DNA from: Stenogyne calaminthoides
Taxonomy: Eukaryota > Streptophyta > Magnoliopsida > Lamiales > Lamiaceae
Reading direction: 5' to 3'
Length of the DNA stretch: 64,000 bases
Assembly: GCA_037126765.1 (NCBI GenBank)
Contig: JBBCBC010000016.1
Location: forward strand, 14,310,728-14,374,727
Positions 58,207 through 64,000 of this stretch are shown one piece after another. The notes under the pieces were generated by a model. It made no database searches. It was not told where the DNA came from and saw only the letters and a program-made list of their open reading frames with translations. Both the position numbers and the translations under genes were made by a program. Position 1 is the first letter of the stretch, and each line of letters begins with the position of its first letter.

Positions 58207-59291
58207 TCTAAGGCGAGGTCCGAAAAGAAGAAAATACTACACCATATAGGTATGATAAAATTCAAAACAAAAGAACCCAACATTTAAACAGCAAGGTATC
58301 AATATCAATTAATGCAATGAGACCATGGTAGAATCGGAACATACTGTCGCGATCAGCAGCACAATTATTGGGTGCAACACTGTAAGTTAGGGAATTAATA
58401 ACATAAGTTGTAAATAATCAGGTAAATATAACAGATAGAATAGAACAGCTCACGAACATGTGATGCAAAAATACATATGTATATGTCAAAAGAGAAAGAC
58501 TAAGTTCTCAAGGTAAAACGGAGAAAAGAGTCTCCAACGAATAAAGATATCTGGTGAAAAAGAGTCTCCAACGAAATAGTACGGGATGAAAATAGCGGAA
58601 TATTACATATAGGTCAAAACTAACAAGCTCCGAGTTGTGACAAAAACTAGCTCGGGAGACAAAAGGGTTAAAACTAAGTCAACTTACATATATCCTAGTC
58701 CATCTAAGAAACTTGACTCCTCCCAGTAGACAAGGGTGTTATGACGATGAACCCTAGCGAGTTCCAGATGTCTTTTTGCTCGTTCAGTTGAGGCGATAAT
58801 CATGGTGTCTGGTGCTACCATTTAATCCTGAATGGCTCAGATATGCTATGTAATCTAGTATTGACGCTTAAGTGTCATGCTAGCCACTTATAACTTCCAT
58901 CCCAAAACGGATCTAAGTTCAACAAGCAATAAAAAAAAATGAAATAGTAGTAGTATATATAAAAACAAACTGTTATGCGTTCTACTTGTATAAAACAAGT
59001 ATTAAATTTTGACACAGATATCTTCATTCCCTTTATTTTTTTGGTATTCAACAGGCTCTTCTTAAATACGTTCGAGAATTTCTTATATTCTTCTTCCTTC
59101 TTTCTTTATTAGTACGGATTTTGTTATTCAAACTTGGCTAAATAGTACATACCTTGAGGCTTTTTCGGTTTGTTGCTGTAGACACCTTATCCACAAGTGA
59201 TATTTTATTAGGGTTTAAAAAAATTGACAATTTTTTGAATAAATTTTAATTTGAAAGGAAATATAAATCATTTGGCCCGAAGTTTTGAAGC
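58207..59291 (-). other. Gypsy 5' untranslated leader
   Basis: The region between primer site and gag start, about 1.1 kb, has no recognisable ORF. It contains agagtctccaacgaa repeated at 58526 and 58562. Confidence 0.5.
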
Positions 59292-59305
59292 TGGCTCTGA
59301 TACCA
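59292..59305 (-). other. Primer-binding site (initiator Met-tRNA type)
   Basis: On the - strand TGGTATCAGAGCCA begins two bases after the LTR end. It is the standard initiator tRNA-Met primer site and confirms that the element reads right to left. Confidence 0.9.
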
Positions 59306-59307
59306 CC

Positions 59308-62158
59308 TGTAACGCCTCGGAATTCAAAAAGTCGACTTTAGAGATCTCAACGATCTAAACCCGAGTCATCGCTTAGTAAACCGGAAAATTGAGCCAGAAA
59401 ATTTCTTTTAAAACTAAACCAATGGTCATAACATAACTAATTTGAAGCGGAAAAAAAAAAAAACATACATATAATTTTAAAAAAAGTAGCTATGTTCAAA
59501 ATAATCATTTCATGGTTTTATAGAAACATCACCGACGAGTCTCAAGTACGATTCTCGGGAGAAGTGATAATGGAGTTCATGAAACAAAGTTCAACAGTTA
59601 ACTTGCACTTAAAATTCATTTAGGTATATAAAAGCATGTGGGGAAATGTCTGTCTACTGCAGCTCCCGGGCCTCAGCATCGTAACATGAAAATGTTAAAG
59701 TTGGGGTGAGATAAAAATCTCAGTGGGCAACCTGTATGTTGTTATACAGATTGACAGAATTCTAAAATTAGAAGCTTTTACCCCTTCCCATCTTCTTAGT
59801 CCTTTATAATATATTAAACTTATTTCTTAAACATGGAATCATTTTGATTCGTTTCACATTATGCATTCACGTGGGGCGGCACTGGTAGCATATACCACAT
59901 TCAATCCCCGTAAACAACATATATCTCCTTTTCATCATGTGGGGCGGCACTGGTAGCATATACCACATCCAATCCCTGTAAACAACCTACATCTCCTTTT
60001 GGGGCGGCACTGGTAGCGTATACCACATTCAATCCCCGTAAACAACCTACATCTCCTTTTCATGCATGTGGGACATAGTCCCCTTGTATATTCATAAATC
60101 TTGAATTAAGCATAATTATAATCATCATTATAATTCGTTAGTTTACTTTAGAAATCATCAACAGTCTATATAACATTAACCACTACGATACAGATAGTGT
60201 CACACACCTGGTAACTTTTTAGAGAAAGTTATAAATTTCTTGATAGTTTAGTACTTGTAGGGACTTCCAAATCTTGAAACCGTAAGAACACTACATAGCA
60301 CAATCTGTATCATTCAGTATCATTCATTTATTTAAAACTTTCGTGAGCTCGATGTGGGCATCGAATCTCGTTCTTCTTGAACTAAATTTCATTTATTAAA
60401 ATCTTTTATCGCTTTTGAGTTCATAGTTTTGGACTTTGGTCCTTTTGATTATTCTTTTCTTTCATAATTAAGAAAAATACTCTGTTATCAAAATTTTCAA
60501 GTCAAAACCAAGCATTCAACTCACAAAGACATGCACATTTCACAACTTAGTTAAATTTATATTCCAAAAACTCATTTATTTGATAAAATGACACATTTTC
60601 ATGCATAAATAGAATAAAATACTTATACTTATTTAAAAATTATGATATTAATATATGTTATGCTACTCTTAGCATGGAACAAAGTTCATCAAGTAACCTA
60701 GTTGATATTTCTTATCAATGTTTTCCAGAATTTTCGAAAAACAAATTGCAAAACTGTACTAATTATAAATAAAAATTCATTTGAAATAATTTCTTTATCC
60801 TAAAATCCCAAATATTTTATATATTATACTGAAATGTATTTAGGTCATCTACATAATTTTTACATGATTTTATCACGAATTTAAATTATTTAATAAAATT
60901 GTTTAAACTGACAGTTCTGCAAATCGAAGGTATTGAACACCCAATTTCAAAGATTTATTAATACCAAATGGCAAAATAAAAAGCTACAAATTTTTTGTAT
61001 ATTATACAAAACTATATGATGGACAATTCATAAAATGTTCAGATTTTTTCATCGTTAAAAGTTGGGTAAAAGGGTCGTCGAAAATACTGTTTCAGTTTTA
61101 GTTCGATTTTAAACATATCAACTTCCAAGAAATGTTTTTCCAAAAAGACTAATCCAATCACTACGAAATTTTAGTATGTTGTTTTAGACTATTTATAATA
61201 TAACCTAATATTTTTTACATGATTTTTAAAACTTCTAAAAGTGGTTGAAAATCATGATTCAAAATTTCGTTCAGAAACTGTTTTCTCCGAAAAACTTATT
61301 TAACCAAAGTAGCACTTATCACTAAATTCATACTTCAAAACACAAGATATCAAACCCATACATTTACATACATAAAAACCAGTTTATTGGAGTATAAGGG
61401 ACTCATAAACATGTCATTTCTACATTTAATAATTAAACACAAGCATTTATCTATTAATTTTCAAGAAAATGTAGATTTTTGCTCATTACCTTGTTGTTTC
61501 TTGTTTGACACTTGGAAAGATCTTTCTTTTAGCTAAAATGGATGGAGGAGAAGCTCCTCCTTGGCTTGGTGGTGGTGATGGACGAAAATTTCTAAGGGAG
61601 AAGGGGGAAAGTCCTTCTCCTACTTTTCTCTTCTCTCTTTTTTTTTTTTTTTTTTTAACCTTATTACCCAACTAAAATGGAGTGTTGGGATGTATATATA
61701 TAAGATGAGTGTGGAAGGAAGTGTACGGTAGAATTGGGGATGATATAAGACATGGGGTAGTACTACTAAAATAGTCGATTTTATTGAAATTGTGGGGCCA
61801 TCATTTGATAGTCCCACTTATTAGGAGGGATACGGATCACGTCGTTGAATTTCGATATTTTTTTGTATGGATTTTGGTTTCGAAAAATTAAATTAACAAC
61901 ACGATAAAATCAAATATATTTTTGGGTTTAAAATGATTATTTATTTTATCATTAAAACTTGACTTCAATTATTTATTTATTAATCGAACCTTAAAACTTA
62001 TTATTATTCGGCGTGCTAGTAGTGGCTCCAGTCCAAAAAGCTCATCTGTCACCTGAAAAATTTATTGCTTCGCACAAATATATTATTCTTTAAACCATTT
62101 CCTTTTAATTATTTTTTATCTTATTTTAAATCTTGATTTTTGGTTTTGGGTTATTTCA
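59308..62158 (-). mobile_element. Ty3/gypsy chromovirus LTR B (5' LTR of the - strand element), 2851 bp
   Basis: It starts tgtaacgcctcggaatt and ends gggttatttca. It matches LTR A nearly base for base with scattered changes. It has three copies of the ggggcggcactggtagc unit (about 59874, 59940 and 60001), where LTR A has two. The outer flanks of the whole element are tgcac (53066-53070) and tgcag (62159-62163), a 5-base target duplication with one mismatch. Confidence 0.92.
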
Positions 62159-64000
62159 TGCAGACCAGTCGATTCCCACACCCAATCGTCAACAAAGGAT
62201 GGACGAACGTAATAGGAATGAGCCCAATTCGGAATTTCCCACGCTGGACGAGGCTCAGGCCATTCCTGCTGCTACACGGTCGGGTTAGCTCCCTGGTAAT
62301 TTGCACTCTGATATTTTGCCCACAAATCTGGTTCTTTGTCTATATCTGCTTCGAAATTGGGGTCGGTGGTCCTAGTGCTGCTGGTTTGACGGGTGTTGAT
62401 TTTTCTGGAACTGATTTGCCAATTAGGGTTGTTTCTGGGTTTATGTTTGAGACTCCTTCTGCTGGTTTGATTAGGGAGGTTTCTGGGTCGGAGTTTGTTG
62501 GTCCTACTCCTGGTTTCTTGCATAAAGCCGATGGGGCTGGGTTGAAATTGGGGCAGGTGGATATACAACAGCCTGCTGGTGCTGTTCATACTACAAATGT
62601 TGAACCCCAGCAGGCTGTCCAGGCTGCTCGTAATGAACTTGTTCATTGTGATGGGGTTCCACAACTGCATAAGTCATTTGCACATGCTCTAAATCCTTCG
62701 ACGGCTGCCCATGTTAGATAGGGCAAAATTTTGTCAGTTAACATCGACGATTTGATACATAGGCAAGGGGTACGAGACTTGCAACACTCTATCATTGGGC
62801 GTATCCTTTTGAAGGCTGGTGCTAGACCAATTCCGACTACGGAGCTTAAGGCTCTACTGGACAAATGTTGGAGTATTGGGGGGAGCTGGAAACTACTATC
62901 ATTGGGTAGAGGGTACTTTACCATACAAATGGCAGACTTGAGGGAACGGGACAGGATTTTCTCGAAGCGTTCTTGGCCTTTAGAAATTAAATGGGTGCTG
63001 GAATTCAATCCCTATAAGGTGAGTGTCTCCTATCGTTATTGTCTGGGTCCGAATTTTCGAACTTCCTATGGAATATTTTTACATACCTATTATTGAAAAA
63101 ATTGCTTCCGCACTTGGTACTGTGGTGAGCATTGATGAACATACACGAAACAGAACCATGTGCCACTACGCCCGTGTATTAGTTGAACTGGATTTTCGTA
63201 AGGGCAAGGAATATAACATTATGTACCAGAGATCAGGTCACTGTTTGATTGCTTCAGTAGGATATGAACAACACCCAGAGTTTTGTACTCATTGTCAGGT
63301 CATTGGCCACTCGGTGGACAACTGTCGTACTCTTGGGGGGAATTAGCTAGAAGGAAAGCCAGATGAAAATGCCAAACCTCCCGGTCCGGGCAAGGGTTAC
63401 AAACAAAAGGTATGGGTCCAAAAGGGGTCTACGAAAAAGACTAACAACACCACTGCCCACACTGGGGACATTCGAGGCATGGGACATCCTGATACAGTGG
63501 CTGGAAAGATGACGGATATTGAGATGCAGGAGGTTGGGGAGGACGAGGTCCTTCCCAATCACACTACAAAGTTGGGTGTTGCGGCAGAGAAGGGCTTGGA
63601 TCAGCATGATACAGAAGGGGACAAAGTGGACTCATCTGAGGTAGAGCAGAGATTGGATAAGGAAGTTCACGGGGAGAAAGAGCAGGTTCAGGACCAGGAT
63701 TCAGAAGATTGGGAGACGGTTAAGAAGAAGATGGCAGCCTCGCCAACTCACCTACAGGTATCACCCCACCTGCTACCTCCAATTCTTTTATTGTCCCGCC
63801 TGTGGGGGATGGAAACACGGCCTCGGAATCGGAAGCAGACGTTGAAGACTATCCGAATGACCCACTGGGCCCACCGGTGATTTCTAGCAGTGAAGACGAC
63901 AAAGAAGGTGGTCAGACCCCGTGGTGGAACGAAACGAAAGCACATCACCCTTGTCCCCCCTACAATACTCGGGCACAAACGACTACAACATCCATCCCAT
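62159..64000 (+). pseudogene. L1-type LINE ORF1 (DUF4283 plus CCHC knuckle), broken, runs off the window
   Basis: After the gypsy insertion the L1 resumes. An ATG at 62199 opens MDERNRNEPNSEFPTLDEAQ, then the frame shifts before 62286. The next frame carries a linker and, past an in-frame TAG at 62719-62721, the DUF4283 start (SVNIDDLIHRQG, FSKRSWPLEIKWVLEFNP). A shift near 63020 leads to IVIVWVRIFELPMEY and the zinc knuckle CTHCQVIGHSVDNC at about 63287-63328. A TAG lies at 63344-63346, and another shift near 63755 (onward PPATSNSFIVPPVGDGN). Plant L1 ORF1 binds the element RNA; this copy is dead. ORF2 would lie beyond the window. Confidence 0.85.

Noticed and set aside
62272..62670. 132-residue - strand frame
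   Set aside because: It is antisense to the L1 ORF1 linker region.

Overview
The window is nuclear DNA of a flowering plant, most likely an asterid eudicot (possibly Lamiales, a weak guess). Support comes from AT-rich intergenic DNA, GT-AG introns, a miR156-regulated SBP-box gene, plant-type LTR, LINE, Helitron, SINE and Stowaway elements, and genes for secondary-wall xylan and surface lipids. There are no bacterial features and no CRISPR array.

Three host genes look intact. (1) An SPL transcription factor of the SPL2/10/11 type is on the + strand: leader exons from about 7.0 kb, coding exons 8874-9463, 9944-10080, 10772-11023 and 11378-11694, 431 aa, with a miR156 site in the last exon. (2) A GPI-anchored lipid transfer protein of the LTPG1 type is on the - strand: exon 1 at 23129-23474, and exon 2 at 19770-19984 recognised across a 3.1 kb intron, 186 aa. 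(3) An IRX15/IRX15-L-like DUF579 protein is on the + strand: exons 48676-49208 and 50855-51161, 279 aa. They are independent single genes; nothing links them functionally beyond possible roles in shoot development, cuticle and xylan.

The rest is transposon-derived. 0.3-6.8 kb: a copia RNase H relic, an L1 3' end and small inverted-repeat elements. 12.3-18.5 kb: a short tandem repeat split by an L1-type retroposon, a 1.06 kb hAT element whose empty paralogous site lies 1.3 kb downstream, Stowaway MITEs, and a copia scrap inside another MITE. 24-29 kb: an L1 stub, MITEs, a SINE and AT-rich satellites. 29-40 kb: Helitron territory with decayed helicase and Rep-type fragments. 40.6-43.0 kb: one solo LTR inside another. 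43.1-43.5 kb: a frameshifted fragment of a CTR1/EDR1-type kinase gene. 44.2-47.9 kb: a 3.5 kb solo LTR that split a SINE. 52.7-64 kb: an L1 element (5' leader, then a broken ORF1 with DUF4283 and a zinc knuckle) interrupted by a reverse-oriented Ty3/gypsy chromovirus with 2.8 kb LTRs, retaining gag and chromodomain remnants but no recognisable protease, RT or RNase H.

I see no clearly new biological system. The most informative signals are datable nested insertions, MITEs in every intron that splits the SPL coding region, the distant LTPG second exon, and the kinase-gene fragment beside Helitron relics.
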